A stretch of 64,000 bases of DNA, taken from NCBI GenBank assembly GCA_964495375.1, contig CAZBWM010000005.1:1-64000 (forward strand), written 5' to 3'. Below are positions 10,701 to 19,439 of this stretch, piece by piece (the first letter of the stretch is position 1; the number at the start of each line of letters is the position of its first letter). A model generated the notes under the pieces. It was not told the DNA's origin. It did no database searches and was given only the letters and a program-made list of their open reading frames with translations. The DNA comes from JAIESQ01 sp964495375 (lineage in GTDB: Bacteria; Planctomycetota; Planctomycetia; Pirellulales; JAEUIK01). Both the position numbers and the translations under genes were made by a program.

Positions 10701-13615
10701 CCACTCCGCTACGGCGCGCCAACCCCTCGGTGATCGCGCGCAATCTGCGCGGACAATCAGGCTTGTGGGGGCATGGCATCTCCGGCGACTTGCCCATCGT
10801 GCTGCTGCGTATCGGCGACGCCACGAAAATCGACCTCGTGCGGCAGCTCGTGCAGGCTCACGCCTACTGGCGTTTCAAGGGCCTGCCGGTCGATCTGACG
10901 ATTTGGAACGAAGATCAGTCGGGCTATCGTCAGTTGTTGCAAGACGCCATCCTGGCGCAAATCGCCAATAGCAGCGAGGCCGGCCTGCTCGATCGCCCTG
11001 GTGGTATCTTCGTGCGCCGCCCCGATCAGATGTCGGAAGAAGATCGCGTTCTGATGCAGAGCCTGGCGCGCGTGGTGTTGGTCGACGATGCCGGCACGCT
11101 GGCCGAACAAGTCGAACGCCGTGCCCGGCGCGAGCCCAGCGCACCACGACTAATACCGCTCACCGGGCGCGGCCAAGCCGATCAAGAGCCTGCCGAACTT
11201 CAGGCCGCACCGCGCCCCGAACTGCTCTTCGACAACGGGCATGGCGGCTTCACGCCCGATGGTCGCCAGTACGTCATTACTTTGAGCGCCGGACAGCGCA
11301 CGCCGGCCCCTTGGTCGAACGTGCTGGCCAACCCACAGTTCGGCTGCATTGTTACCGAAAGTGGTGGTGGTTACACGTGGCTCGACAATGCGCACGAGCT
11401 GCGCATCACCCCCTGGTACAACGATCCGGTCACCGACCGCGGCGGTGAATGGCTCTACCTGCGCGATGAAGATACCGGCCGATTCTGGTCTCCCACGCCA
11501 CTCCCCGCGCCGGGGCGTCAACCGTACGTCACCAGGCACGGATTTGGCCAGACATCCTTCACCACGTCGAACGAAGGGATTCAATCCGCGCTCACCGTCT
11601 TTGTATCGCGCGAAGACGCGGTGAAGTTCTACGTCCTCAAGCTCCGCAACCAAGGGAGCACTTCGCGGCGGCTCTCGGCGACTTGCTGTGTCGAATGGGT
11701 GCTCGGCCAATTGCGCCCCGGGTCGCTGATGCACATCGTCACGGCCGTCGATTCCCCCAGTGGCATGCTCTGGGCCCGCAATCCGTACAACGTCGAGTTC
11801 CCGAACTGCGTGGCCTTCCTCGATGCCAACGAACCGCAGCGCACCGTCACCGGCGACCGCGTCGAGTTTCTGGGGCGCAATGGTTCGCCTGACGATCCGG
11901 CCGCAATGACGCGCACCCGCCTGACAGGTCGTGTCGGCGCGGGGCTCGATCCCTGCGGCGCGATGCAAGTGCCCATCGAGCTCGCCGCCGGTCAAGAACG
12001 CGAAATCGTCTTCACGCTCGGTGCCGCCCCCTCGCTCGAAGCGGCCCGCACGCTCGCTCAGCGATACCGCGGTACGGCCCTGGCTCGCCGCGCGCTCGAA
12101 GAAGTATCGCAGTATTGGCGCCAGACGCTCGAAACAGTGCAGATCGAAACGCCCGACCCGGCCGCCAACTTGCTCGCCAACGGCTGGCTGCTTTACCAGG
12201 TGCTGTCGTGCCGGCTCTGGGGACGCAGCGGCTTCTATCAATCGGGGGGCGCTTTCGGCTTCCGCGATCAACTGCAAGACGTGATGGCCCTGACGCACGC
12301 CGAGCCACGACTGACGCGTGAACAAGTGCTGCGGGCCGCCGAACGCCAGTTCGTTGAAGGAGACGTGCAGCACTGGTGGCATCCCCCCACCGGGCGCGGC
12401 GTCCGCACGCGCATCTCCGACGATTACCTTTGGCTGCCGCTGGTCACGTGCCGTTATGTGAAGCAGACCGGCGACACCGGCGTGCTCGACGAGCGCGCTG
12501 GCTTCCTCGAAGGCCGACCCGTGAACCCCGGCGAGGAAGGTTACTACGACTTGCCGATTCGCTCCGACCAGTCGGCGTCACTCTACGAACATTGCCTGCG
12601 CGCGATTCGCCACGGACTCCGCTTCGGCGCACACGGACTGCCGCTAATGGGCTGCGGCGACTGGAACGACGGCATGAACCTCGTCGGCGCACACGGCCAG
12701 GGGGAGAGCGTTTGGCTCGCGTTCTTCCTGGTGCGCGTGCTCGAAGAATTCGCCGATATCGCGCGCCAGCGCGGCGATATCGACACCGTCGAGCTTTGCC
12801 GATCGCAGGTGGCCAACCTCAAAACCAACATCGAGGCCCACGCCTGGGATGGCGGTTGGTATCGCCGCGCCTATTTCGACGATGGCCAGCCGCTTGGCTC
12901 GGCCAGCAACGTCGAGTGCCAGATCGACGCCCTGCCGCAGAGTTGGGCCATCCTCTCCGGCGCGGGCGACCCCGAGCGCTCCCGCCAGGCGATGGAAGCG
13001 GTCGACCGCCGCCTGGTGCGCCGACAAGATGGTCTCATCCAACTTTTCGATCCGCCGTTCGACAAATCGGATCTCGATCCCGGTTACATCAAAGGCTACG
13101 TCCCCGGCGTCCGCGAAAATGGTGGGCAATATACGCACGCGGCGATCTGGACCGTGATGGCCTTCGCGGCGCTGGGGGACGAGCGCCGCGCCTGGGAGTT
13201 GCTCAACCTGATCAACCCCATCCGGCATGGCGACACGCCCGCGGCGATCGCCACTTACAAAGTCGAGCCGTACGTCGCGGCGGCCGATGTCTATGCCGTG
13301 GCGCCGCACGTCGGCCGCGGAGGTTGGACCTGGTACACGGGCTCGGCCGGCTGGCTGTATCAACTGCTGATCGAATCGCTCGTCGGCCTGCGACGCGAAG
13401 TCGACCGACTGCGGTTCGAGCCCTGCCTGCCGGCGGAGTGGCCCGCGGTGCGGATCACGTACCGCTACTTTCAAACGACGTATCGAATCACGCTCTCGCG
13501 CGAGGCCGGCGCCACGTCCGGGCAAGTCACGCTGGATGGTGCGCCGCAGCCCGACGGTTCGATTCGGCTCATCAACGATCTGGACGAACACACCGTGTGG
13601 GTTCCTTCTGATTAG
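4721..13615 (+). CDS. Giant NdvB/ChvB-like cyclic beta-1,2-glucan synthase family protein
   Basis: About 2,964 residues, in the size range of ChvB/NdvB. Several membrane segments lie near residues 440-510 and 860-1050. Between them is a GT84-type glycosyltransferase domain with SLDADTQLPRDAA (near 660), SHDLVEG (near 775) and RRHRWIRGDW (near 806), the signature of processive inverting transferases. A glucoamylase-like domain follows (SGSMFEYLMPLL, VPWGISESGYN, MAHHQGMG). The C-terminal half resembles GH94 phosphorylases, with GCGDWNDGMN near residue 2645 carrying the expected general acid Asp. In the known family the protein builds and trims cyclic beta-1,2-glucan at the inner membrane. An ATG at 4721 preceded by GGAGAG is preferred to a TTG at 4694 in the same frame. 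The real product in this organism is inferred. Confidence 0.88.
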   Translation: MRLPGATRHAMSRLFDRAMGRPAVQPPELPFRSELFSTDQLALHATSLAYDQQATRRGGRDQLLRRLEANEAILRDAYQMVVGAAAIDAPLSPADEWLLDNYYLIDEQIRTARRHLPRNYSRELPRLIDGHAPGQPRVYDVALQLISHVDGRITEESLNLFLAAYQSVTPLTLGELWAVPIMLRLALLENLRRVALRMTGSRLQRSQADAWAEQLLAVADQHPRRVVSLMAELSDAMPALDDHFVAELAHRLQSQGSAMALPLLWLEQHLAEQATSVELLMQRAAQEQAADQVSIGNSIGSLRLLGALDWRTFVETHSLVEHLLRGYPRSAFGEVDIAQHDARPAMALARGETDIYGELDFATRDRYRHVVEWMAKRSVHREWEVASMAVAAAHRAADARGPGDRTAHVGFYLIGRGRAEFEREVGVRRTLVGRVERLLARVPLAIYLGGIAAVAVVCWALLVARLAPYQPPLAIFVLAALLALSGTLQIGVALMNWLVTLFVPPRRIPRLDFSAGIPPDCRTLIAVPTLLTNTRDISAQIEQLEIAYLANRDRHLHFALLTDWRDADAENIAGDQELLEHAREAIASLGAKYRDERADIFFLFHRPRLWNPREATWMGFERKRGKLAALNAYLRGGARDTFSLVVGDTQHLPQVKFVISLDADTQLPRDAAAQLVGAMAHPLNRPQIDPRSRIVTDGYTILQPRVELSLPAARRSWFVRLFGGSAGIDPYTGAVSDVYQDLFREGSFIGKGIYDVDAFTAVLEKRFPDNLILSHDLVEGCHARSGLISDVELFEPYPSRYLVDVSRRHRWIRGDWQILFWTLPWVPGPAGAYVRNPLSLLSRWKIVDNLRRSLVAPALVGLLALAWLAPWWPALILTGFVLTVIVLPVAVRTLVELLQRPADVSWPLHLRQQCVSAARYIAQAVVSVACLLDEALYSVDATGRTLVRLLVTKRNLLQWRTSGDAEQSARTDLVGVARAMWLSPLISTALTCLIAVVRPAALPLALPVLSLWFLAPLLALWLSRPLPGKVLQLSDADRQFVEAVAAKTWRFFETFVGDVDNWLPPDNFQESPLGIVAHRTSPTNIGLALLSNLAAYDLGLLSAAGVEQRTADTFRTLERLERWQGHFINWYDTRTLEVLRPRYVSTVDSGNLIAHLLTLRIGLLETIDAPVFPAAALSGLRITLRQLTAALEAAAARLNSGKPLAPERDDAWRPLIELQRFDSRLTQAPGSTTERRALLDELLADAEAAASSPVVDLDDDVAWWSRALARRARAWRDELELQMPPAFRGPLPAALERPATNSTSTTGPVPNDEPAWIAAAHTLHEELDGPTSLRRLAQLSEELEARTAPNPEADAQLSQWYQTLHEQIDERSRQAAVRIQHLEQLADRCLELADADFEPLYDKGRQLLAIGFNIDEHRRDGSFYDLLASEARLTSYVAIAAGQLRQSHWFALGRPLTRFAGEPTLVSWSGSMFEYLMPLLVMPTFDGTLLEETYLGAVARQVSYGALRRVPWGISESGYNVTDAHLNYQYRAFGVPGLGLKRGLTEDLVVAPYATLMALVVDPPQACANLRRMTAEGFEARYGYYEAIDYTPSRVARGQTFAIVKSFMAHHQGMGLLAMDYVLADRPMQRRFESYPPFQATQLLLHERVPQVTPVNRPTADGTLLTPHATARETPMRVFPTPHTPQPEVHLLSNGRYHVMIDNVGSGYSRWNDLAITRWQEDVARDDLGAYCYVRDCASGELWSTGYQPTRAEPTYYEAIFPHSRAEFRRRDFEIELHTEVTVSPEDDVELRRVSLTNQSRTARTLELTSYAEVVLAAPAADATHPAFNKLFVQTELATEERAILCVRRPRSQHEKTPTLVHLMAVHGRQLGEPSYETDRAAFIGRGRDLSAPRAFDRPGALSNSAGSVLDPVVAVRNRIKLEPDETVVVDIVTGVAETREAALGLAGKYHDRHLADRLLNLAWTHGQVILQQLGISEGEVQLYGRLASSIVFSTPLRRANPSVIARNLRGQSGLWGHGISGDLPIVLLRIGDATKIDLVRQLVQAHAYWRFKGLPVDLTIWNEDQSGYRQLLQDAILAQIANSSEAGLLDRPGGIFVRRPDQMSEEDRVLMQSLARVVLVDDAGTLAEQVERRARREPSAPRLIPLTGRGQADQEPAELQAAPRPELLFDNGHGGFTPDGRQYVITLSAGQRTPAPWSNVLANPQFGCIVTESGGGYTWLDNAHELRITPWYNDPVTDRGGEWLYLRDEDTGRFWSPTPLPAPGRQPYVTRHGFGQTSFTTSNEGIQSALTVFVSREDAVKFYVLKLRNQGSTSRRLSATCCVEWVLGQLRPGSLMHIVTAVDSPSGMLWARNPYNVEFPNCVAFLDANEPQRTVTGDRVEFLGRNGSPDDPAAMTRTRLTGRVGAGLDPCGAMQVPIELAAGQEREIVFTLGAAPSLEAARTLAQRYRGTALARRALEEVSQYWRQTLETVQIETPDPAANLLANGWLLYQVLSCRLWGRSGFYQSGGAFGFRDQLQDVMALTHAEPRLTREQVLRAAERQFVEGDVQHWWHPPTGRGVRTRISDDYLWLPLVTCRYVKQTGDTGVLDERAGFLEGRPVNPGEEGYYDLPIRSDQSASLYEHCLRAIRHGLRFGAHGLPLMGCGDWNDGMNLVGAHGQGESVWLAFFLVRVLEEFADIARQRGDIDTVELCRSQVANLKTNIEAHAWDGGWYRRAYFDDGQPLGSASNVECQIDALPQSWAILSGAGDPERSRQAMEAVDRRLVRRQDGLIQLFDPPFDKSDLDPGYIKGYVPGVRENGGQYTHAAIWTVMAFAALGDERRAWELLNLINPIRHGDTPAAIATYKVEPYVAAADVYAVAPHVGRGGWTWYTGSAGWLYQLLIESLVGLRREVDRLRFEPCLPAEWPAVRITYRYFQTTYRITLSREAGATSGQVTLDGAPQPDGSIRLINDLDEHTVWVPSD

Positions 13616-13755
13616 ACTGATCTCGATTCACGGCTGGCGCAGCCCCACACGCGCGGAATCGCGGTTACAATCGAGCGATGATCGCTCACCGATTGCAAAA
13701 CCAGCTTCCAGTTGCTTCTCATTGCGAGCGGAGTATTTACTCGGCACACGCTGTT

Positions 13756-15732
13756 ATGCGATGGCTTGGCCTCCTTGCGTTTGCCGCCGGCGCCATCGAT
13801 GGCACATCGCGCATCGTGTTCGCGGCCGAGCTGGCTCCGCTCAAGTACAACCACCCAGGGCTCGTGGTCGATTTGGGGGTTGGCCTCTGGGCCTGGCCCG
13901 TGCCGTGCGATGCCGATAGCGACGGCGACTTCGACCTGATTGTTTCCTGTCCCGACAAACCCTCGAATGGCATCTGGTTCTTCGAGAACGCGACCGGGGA
14001 CACGGCTCGCGACAAGTTCCCCGTTTTTCGGCCGGCTCGGCGGCTGAGCGCCGCGGCCCACTACGTAATGCCCAGCTACGTCGATGGTCGGTTGCGGGTA
14101 CTCACGCCCGGCTTCGAGCATCCGGCGTTCGAGCGCACCGGTTTGACCGAGCGCGTGCAGCTCTCGATCGCGGCGAAGTTTTACCAGCCGATCGGCACGC
14201 AAACCAAAGGCCCCAAGGTACGCCACAGTCAGTGGCGCTATGTCGATTTTGACGGTGACGGCGCGCTCGACCTCGTCGTGGGGATCGAAGATTGGAGCGA
14301 CTACGGTTGGGACGACGCTTGGAACGCCGCGGGCAAGTGGACCAACGGCCCCCTGCACGGTTTCATAATTCTGTTTCGTAACACCGGCACGACCGCCGCG
14401 CCCAGCTACGCCGAGCCAGTCAATTTGCAGGCGGCCCAGCGCGCGATCGACACCTTTGGCTGCCCTTCGCCGAATTTTGCCGACTTTGACGCCGATGGTG
14501 ATCTCGATCTGCTGTGTGGCGAATTCCTCGATGGATTCACCTACTTTGAGAATGTCGGCACGCGCGCCGAGCCGAGCTACGCGGCGGGCCGCCGCTTGAC
14601 CGGGCCCGACGGCGCGCCGCTCGTGATGGATCTCGAAATGATCGTGCCCGTGGCCTTCGATTGGGATCGCGATGGCGACTTCGATCTCGTCGTCGGCGAC
14701 GAGGATGGTCGCGTCGCTTTGGTCGAGAATGTCGGCATCGCCGGCGCACCAAGCGAGCCGCGCACGCCGCGCTTTTTGCCACCGCGTTACTTTCAACAAG
14801 TGGCCGACACGCTGAAGTGCGGCGCGCTGGCCACTCCTTGTGGCTGCGATTGGGATGGCGACGGCGACACCGACATCATCTCGGGCAACACGGCCGGTTA
14901 TCTCGAATTCTTTGAGAACCAGAGTGGCCCCGGCGTCGCCGAGCCGCGTTGGGCCGCGCCGGTGCGACTGCTGGCTGACGGAAAGATATTTCGCGTGCAA
15001 GCCGGTCCTAGTGGCAGCATCCAAGGTCCGGCCGAAGCTAAGTGGGGTTACACCACGGCAACCGTCGCCGATTGGGATGGGGACGGCCTGCCCGACGTCG
15101 TCTTCAACTCGATTCTCGGCCGCGTCGAGTGGCTCAGAAACATCGGCACCCGCACCGAGCCCAAGCTCGCTGCCGCGCAACCAATCGAAGTCGAGTGGAC
15201 CGGCGCGACACCCAAGCCCACCTGGACCTGGTGGACGCCCGCCGGCAAGTCGCTGGTCACGCAGTGGCGCACCACGCCAGTCGTGTACGACTTCACAGGC
15301 GATGGACTCGCCGATCTGGCAATGCTCGACACCGAGGGTTATCTCGCGCTGTTCGAACGCGCGGAGGCCGATGGCGAGCGCAAACTGTTGCCGCCGCGCC
15401 GCGCGTTCTGCGACGAGGCCGGTGAGCCGCTCCGCTTGAACGCCAAATCAGCCGGTGGCAGCGGTCGGCGCAAGCTTTGCGTCGTCGATTGGGATGGCGA
15501 CGGCACCCTCGATCTGCTGCTCAACTCGGCCAACGCCGACTTGTATCGCGGGCTGGGCCAGCGCAACGGCACATGGCACTTCGCACGCGCCGGCGCGTTG
15601 GCCAGCCAGAACATTGAAGGTCACGACGTCAGCCCGACGGTGGTCGACTTCGACGGTAACGGTGTGCCCGATTTTCTCGGCGGCGCCGAAGATGGCCGCT
15701 TCTACCACTTGAAGAATCCGCGAGACAATTAG
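13756..15732 (+). CDS. Secreted FG-GAP/VCBS repeat protein
   Basis: A 658-residue protein from the ATG at 13756. That start gives a clean signal peptide (MRWLGLLAFAAGAIDG, then VFA); an upstream ATG at 13678 would bury it. The rest is a series of FG-GAP/VCBS beta-propeller repeats, each with a calcium-loop motif. I count nine: DADSDGDFDL, DFDGDGALDL, DFDADGDLDL, DWDRDGDFDL, DWDGDGDTDI, DWDGDGLPDV, DFTGDGLADL, DWDGDGTLDL and DFDGNGVPDF. Such propellers are extracellular Ca-dependent binding modules. No catalytic domain is visible. It is convergent with the EF-hand gene at 15853-17064. Confidence 0.88.
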   Translation: MRWLGLLAFAAGAIDGTSRIVFAAELAPLKYNHPGLVVDLGVGLWAWPVPCDADSDGDFDLIVSCPDKPSNGIWFFENATGDTARDKFPVFRPARRLSAAAHYVMPSYVDGRLRVLTPGFEHPAFERTGLTERVQLSIAAKFYQPIGTQTKGPKVRHSQWRYVDFDGDGALDLVVGIEDWSDYGWDDAWNAAGKWTNGPLHGFIILFRNTGTTAAPSYAEPVNLQAAQRAIDTFGCPSPNFADFDADGDLDLLCGEFLDGFTYFENVGTRAEPSYAAGRRLTGPDGAPLVMDLEMIVPVAFDWDRDGDFDLVVGDEDGRVALVENVGIAGAPSEPRTPRFLPPRYFQQVADTLKCGALATPCGCDWDGDGDTDIISGNTAGYLEFFENQSGPGVAEPRWAAPVRLLADGKIFRVQAGPSGSIQGPAEAKWGYTTATVADWDGDGLPDVVFNSILGRVEWLRNIGTRTEPKLAAAQPIEVEWTGATPKPTWTWWTPAGKSLVTQWRTTPVVYDFTGDGLADLAMLDTEGYLALFERAEADGERKLLPPRRAFCDEAGEPLRLNAKSAGGSGRRKLCVVDWDGDGTLDLLLNSANADLYRGLGQRNGTWHFARAGALASQNIEGHDVSPTVVDFDGNGVPDFLGGAEDGRFYHLKNPRDN

Positions 15733-15735
15733 CCC

Positions 15736-15832
15736 CGTGGCACGGGCTTCCAGCCCGTGTGATGAAAACGAGTGGTCAACGTGGCACGAGCTTCCAGCCC
15801 TTGAAGAGCACGGCCAGGATGGCCGTGCCACG
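15736..15832. repeat. Palindromic intergenic repeats between convergent genes
   Basis: Two good hairpins lie here: 15741-15759 (CACGGGCTTCCAGCCCGTG) and 15808-15828 (arms GCACGGCCA and TGGCCGTGC). A GTGGCACG motif occurs directly at 15738 and 15781 and inverted at 15825-15832. The site between two gene ends could help terminate both transcripts, but there is no T-run. Confidence 0.6.
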
Positions 15833-15852
15833 AATCGTCGCAACCAGCAGCG

Positions 15853-17064
15853 CTACGGTCGCGGCGCCGTCGGGTTCTGCGGAACCGGGTTGGCCGCCGC
15901 CTGGGCCGCCGCGGCTTGTGCGGCGGCTTCGGCTTCCGCAGCCGCGCGGCGCGTTTGCACGCGGGCACCCTCGAGCGAAGTGATCACACCGTCGCGGTTC
16001 TCATCGAACGATTCGAAGTCGAGTGATTCTTCAGGACGCCCCCCCGGCGCAAACTCTGCCAACGTCAATTGACCGTCGCCATCGAGATCGCGTTCGACGA
16101 ACCACTCGGGCAATCCGTTCGGCATGCGCGTCGTCGGCACAAAGTAGCGCCGCGCGGCGCGCGCCTGAGCGGCCGCTGCCGCGCTGCCGTTCGCAGCGGC
16201 GCTACCGGAGGGCGTGGTCGGACTGGCGGCCGCGATTTCAGCAGGCGTAGGAGCCGAGAGCGGCATCGAGTGCAGCGTCCGGCGTCGGGCATAAGCCGCA
16301 ATCCGCCGAGCGACCTCGTCCGTGGTGATTACGCCGTCGCGGTCCAAATCCGAAACGCGAAAACTCTCACCGAACGGCTGCCACTCCGCTTCCGAGAGTT
16401 GGCCATCCTGATTTTCGTCGTATTGCCCTACGAGCCGCTCGGCGTAGCGAATCACCTTTGGGGAAACGTCCTCGAGCGGAACCGGCACCACCGCCCCGCT
16501 CGGTGGCTGCATCGCCCGCAACGGAGATTGCACGGAACCCGGCTTCGGCAGGGCATCCGTGGCCGGTGCGGATGATGTTAGTGACGCCACGGAGGTCGCA
16601 GAACCGCTCGCGCCAGTGCTGCCCGGCGCGCTTATTCCCGTCGTGGTCGCTGGAGATGGAGAAGCAGTCGCCGGAGGAGCTCCAGCCAAGGTCGGAGCGG
16701 TTGAATCGGATGCCGCCGCTGCCGCAGCCGATGGATTCGTTGTTGCCGGTGGAGCCGATACCACGGCCGCCGGGGGCGAAACCGCGGGCGGATTCGTCGC
16801 GGCCGCTGGCGGCGCCGTCGCGCTAGCGAGTTTGGTCGCCTCGCCGGCTGGCGAGCTCGCCGGCGCTACCGGGCTGGCTGGAGAAGTCGCCTCGACCACC
16901 TGCGTCTGCTCGGCGTCCGGCTTCGGGCGCCGTGGCTTCCGCTTCGGCAGCGTGGCGATTGGCGCTTCCGGCTCGTCGCCAATCCAGGCCCAAGCCCCGA
17001 TCAGCCCGGCGATCACCATCGCCAATGCTAAGGGACGGACCAGAGATCGGCGTTCTGCGGCCAT
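15853..17064 (-). CDS. Membrane-anchored or secreted EF-hand protein
   Basis: A 403-residue protein. Residues 8-27 form one hydrophobic segment (LVRPLALAMVIAGLIGAWAW), a signal anchor. A long low-complexity Ala/Pro/Ser/Thr linker covers about 45-180. Four EF-hand loops follow: DENQDGQLSEAEW, DLDRDGVITTDEV, DLDGDGQLTLAEF and DENRDGVITSLEG, in two pairs. The end is Ala-rich. These loops have Asp/Asn at positions 1, 3 and 5 and Glu at or near 12, so calcium binding is expected. Planctomycetes have many such proteins of unknown role. It is convergent with the FG-GAP gene and divergent from gspE. Confidence 0.85.
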   Translation of the reverse strand: MAAERRSLVRPLALAMVIAGLIGAWAWIGDEPEAPIATLPKRKPRRPKPDAEQTQVVEATSPASPVAPASSPAGEATKLASATAPPAAATNPPAVSPPAAVVSAPPATTNPSAAAAAASDSTAPTLAGAPPATASPSPATTTGISAPGSTGASGSATSVASLTSSAPATDALPKPGSVQSPLRAMQPPSGAVVPVPLEDVSPKVIRYAERLVGQYDENQDGQLSEAEWQPFGESFRVSDLDRDGVITTDEVARRIAAYARRRTLHSMPLSAPTPAEIAAASPTTPSGSAAANGSAAAAAQARAARRYFVPTTRMPNGLPEWFVERDLDGDGQLTLAEFAPGGRPEESLDFESFDENRDGVITSLEGARVQTRRAAAEAEAAAQAAAAQAAANPVPQNPTAPRP

Positions 17065-17630
17065 CGGAAATCGAATTCCTAGGAACGTCTATGCGGAGTC
17101 CAGCACTGGTGTGGGTGGCCCGAAGCTGGCGGGGTCGCGTGTTCTTGAGGTGGGACTGCCGAGCATGGCCCATCGCGGCGCGACGGCCAGGCGTCATTAT
17201 AACTGCTTACCCGGCAAGCGGGTACAACTTCTGCCGCCCCATTCGGGTGCTAGCATACCGAGCCGCCAAGTGGCCCAAAACCAGCTTGACTATCGACTTA
17301 CGCATCAACTACCCTGGATGCGTCCATACGACAGCGGGGATTACCTAACCCCGGCGGTCGGTCTGGCCGCCAACCGCTCGCCAGACGACATTTGACATCC
17401 CACCCCACTGTATTCCCACCCGCCCGGCCACCTGCCCTACGCCAGAACGTTCGACATCCGTATGCGGTCCCTGAGGGAAGAGGGACCAAAACCGGTCACG
17501 GACGGCCCACGCGGCAACGCAACCCAAATCGACCCAGCGGCGACCCCCACGCGGATCGCCGGCCGGTCGACACCCCGCCTGTGGTTGGCAATCGCCCACC
17601 CCCGCCAACCGCTGATCGACGAGATGCACC
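17065..17630. other. 566-bp divergent intergenic region
   Basis: This lies between the EF-hand gene (minus) and gspE (plus), so it should hold promoters for both. I see no convincing small gene. A short hairpin with arms GGTCCCT and AGGGACC occurs near 17465-17489. No clear -35/-10 pair was found by eye. Confidence 0.4.
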
Positions 17631-19325
17631 ATGGAAGCCGGTGAGATCCTCCTATCGAAGGGATTGCTCGACGAGCGGCAGCTCCGCGTGCTGCGCGAGA
17701 ACCCACAGGCGGGTACGCGCCCCGACCAGGTCGCCGTGCAGATGGGCTTCGTCACCGAAGAACAGGCTCTGGCGGCCTTGGCCGACGCCCTGGGGATGAC
17801 CTTCGTCGACCTCACAACCGCCGAGCCAGACCTTGAGCTCTTGGCCGCCTTTCCGGCCAAGCTCATGCACCGGCACGGGCTGTTTCCGTTGCGTCGCGAC
17901 GGCGAGTCGCTCGTCGTGCTGACCAGCGATCCCTTCGATCTCTACGCGATCGACGCCGTGGCCGCCGCTACGGGCCAGACGATTCGCCCCGCCCTGGCCG
18001 TTGCCGAAGAAATCGGCAAGTTCATCAAGACCCACCTCGGCATGGGGAGCGAGACGATCGACAACCTGCTCGCCCAGCGCCAGGCTGAGGGGCAGGTCGA
18101 GGTGCTCGACGAGCTCGAGGTCGACGGCTCCGAAGATTCGCAGGCCGCGCAAGAGGCTTCGGTCGTCCGCCTGGTGAACGAGATTCTCGTCGAAGCCATT
18201 CAAGCCCGGGCCAGCGATATCCACATCGAAGCGCAAGCGGCCGGCATGAAGATTCGCTATCGCATCGATGGCGTGCTGCAGGCGACGCCCACGCCCCCGG
18301 AGATCAATCATTTTCAAGCGGCGATCGTCAGCCGCTTGAAAATCATGGCCCACCTCAACATCGCCGAAAAGCGGCTGCCGCAAGACGGCCGCATCAAGCT
18401 CAAGGTCGCCGGCCGCGAAGTCGATGTCCGCGTGTCGATTATCCCCATGTTGCACGGCGAAGGCATCGTCATGCGCGTCCTCGACAAGGACCGCATGAGT
18501 TTCAGTCTGCGCGGCATCGGCATGGACGACGACATCTACGAAAAGTTCCTCGATCTGATTCGTTTACCGCACGGCATCGTGCTGGTGACCGGTCCCACCG
18601 GCTCGGGTAAAACCACCACGCTCTATAGCGCGCTGGCCGAGATCAAAGACGAAGCCACGAAGATCATCACCACCGAAGACCCGGTCGAGTACCAACTAGC
18701 CGGCATCAACCAGATTCAGGTGCATCACAAGATCGGGCTGACCTTCGCCGCATCGCTCCGGGCCATCCTGCGGCACGATCCCGACGTCGTTCTCGTCGGC
18801 GAAATTCGCGATCTCGAAACGGCCGAAAACGCCGTGCAGGCGTCGCTCACCGGCCACCTCGTGTTCAGCACGCTCCACACCAACGACGCGGCCGGCGCCT
18901 ACATGCGGCTGGTCGATATGGGGGTTGAGCCGTTCTTGGTGGCCAGCACCGTCGAAGGGGTCATGGCCCAGCGGCTCGTGCGCACGTTGTGCGCGAACTG
19001 CAAGCAAGAGTATCGCCCCGACAGCGACGACGTGCCGGCCGACTTCCCGCTCGACGAAGCGCTCTCCCAAAGCGAGCCGATCTTTCGCCCCGTCGGCTGC
19101 AAAGAATGCCGTCAGTCGGGTTATCGCGGTCGCGTTGGCCTGTACGAACTTTTGACGTCGAACGAAGAGCTGCGCGAGCTGGCCAACCAGCGCATCAGCT
19201 CGCACAAGCTCAAGGAAGTTGGCATCCGCCACGGCATGATGACCTTGCGTCAGAACGGCTGGCGCAAAGTGCTGCAAGGGCGCACCAGTATCGAAGAAGT
19301 GACCTCCGTCGCGAAGGCCGACTAA
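17631..19325 (+). CDS. gspE: Type II secretion system ATPase GspE
   Basis: A 564-residue hexameric ATPase that powers pseudopilus assembly at the inner membrane. An N-terminal MshEN-like domain (LLSKGLLDERQL, DALGMTFVDL) covers about 1-150. The ATPase core has ASDIHIEAQA near 195, Walker A GPTGSGKTTT near 320-329, and the Asp/His boxes RHDPDVVLVGEIRD and TGHLVFSTLHTNDA. A zinc-binding tetracysteine (CANC near 453 and CKEC near 490) is typical of GspE/PilB. Length matches the family. It is the first gene of the secretion cluster, separated from gspF by a palindromic repeat. Confidence 0.95.
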   Translation: MEAGEILLSKGLLDERQLRVLRENPQAGTRPDQVAVQMGFVTEEQALAALADALGMTFVDLTTAEPDLELLAAFPAKLMHRHGLFPLRRDGESLVVLTSDPFDLYAIDAVAAATGQTIRPALAVAEEIGKFIKTHLGMGSETIDNLLAQRQAEGQVEVLDELEVDGSEDSQAAQEASVVRLVNEILVEAIQARASDIHIEAQAAGMKIRYRIDGVLQATPTPPEINHFQAAIVSRLKIMAHLNIAEKRLPQDGRIKLKVAGREVDVRVSIIPMLHGEGIVMRVLDKDRMSFSLRGIGMDDDIYEKFLDLIRLPHGIVLVTGPTGSGKTTTLYSALAEIKDEATKIITTEDPVEYQLAGINQIQVHHKIGLTFAASLRAILRHDPDVVLVGEIRDLETAENAVQASLTGHLVFSTLHTNDAAGAYMRLVDMGVEPFLVASTVEGVMAQRLVRTLCANCKQEYRPDSDDVPADFPLDEALSQSEPIFRPVGCKECRQSGYRGRVGLYELLTSNEELRELANQRISSHKLKEVGIRHGMMTLRQNGWRKVLQGRTSIEEVTSVAKAD

Positions 19326-19426
19326 GAACGGCCGAAGAATAACTACTCGCCGGACCCCCCTCCCCTCGCGGGAGAGGGCAGGGTGAGGGGGAAAGAATTC
19401 AGGAAGTTATTTTTCGGCCGATCCTC
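19326..19426. repeat. Palindromic element family A, copy 2
   Basis: Imperfect inverted arms (GGCCGAAGAATAACT at 19330-19344; complement at 19405-19420) flank the same GC-rich core as copy 1 (CTCCCCTCGCGGGAGAGGG, then CAGGGTGAGGGG). It fills the gap between gspE and gspF, beginning right after the gspE stop and ending 13 bp before the gspF start. Confidence 0.85.
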
Positions 19427-19439
19427 AAGAATCAAAACC

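Noticed and set aside
12376..13611. 411-codon plus-strand frame inside the glucan synthase gene
   Set aside because: It is a shifted frame of a gene whose GH94 motifs continue to the end; the alternative product is Arg/Pro-rich and unrecognisable.
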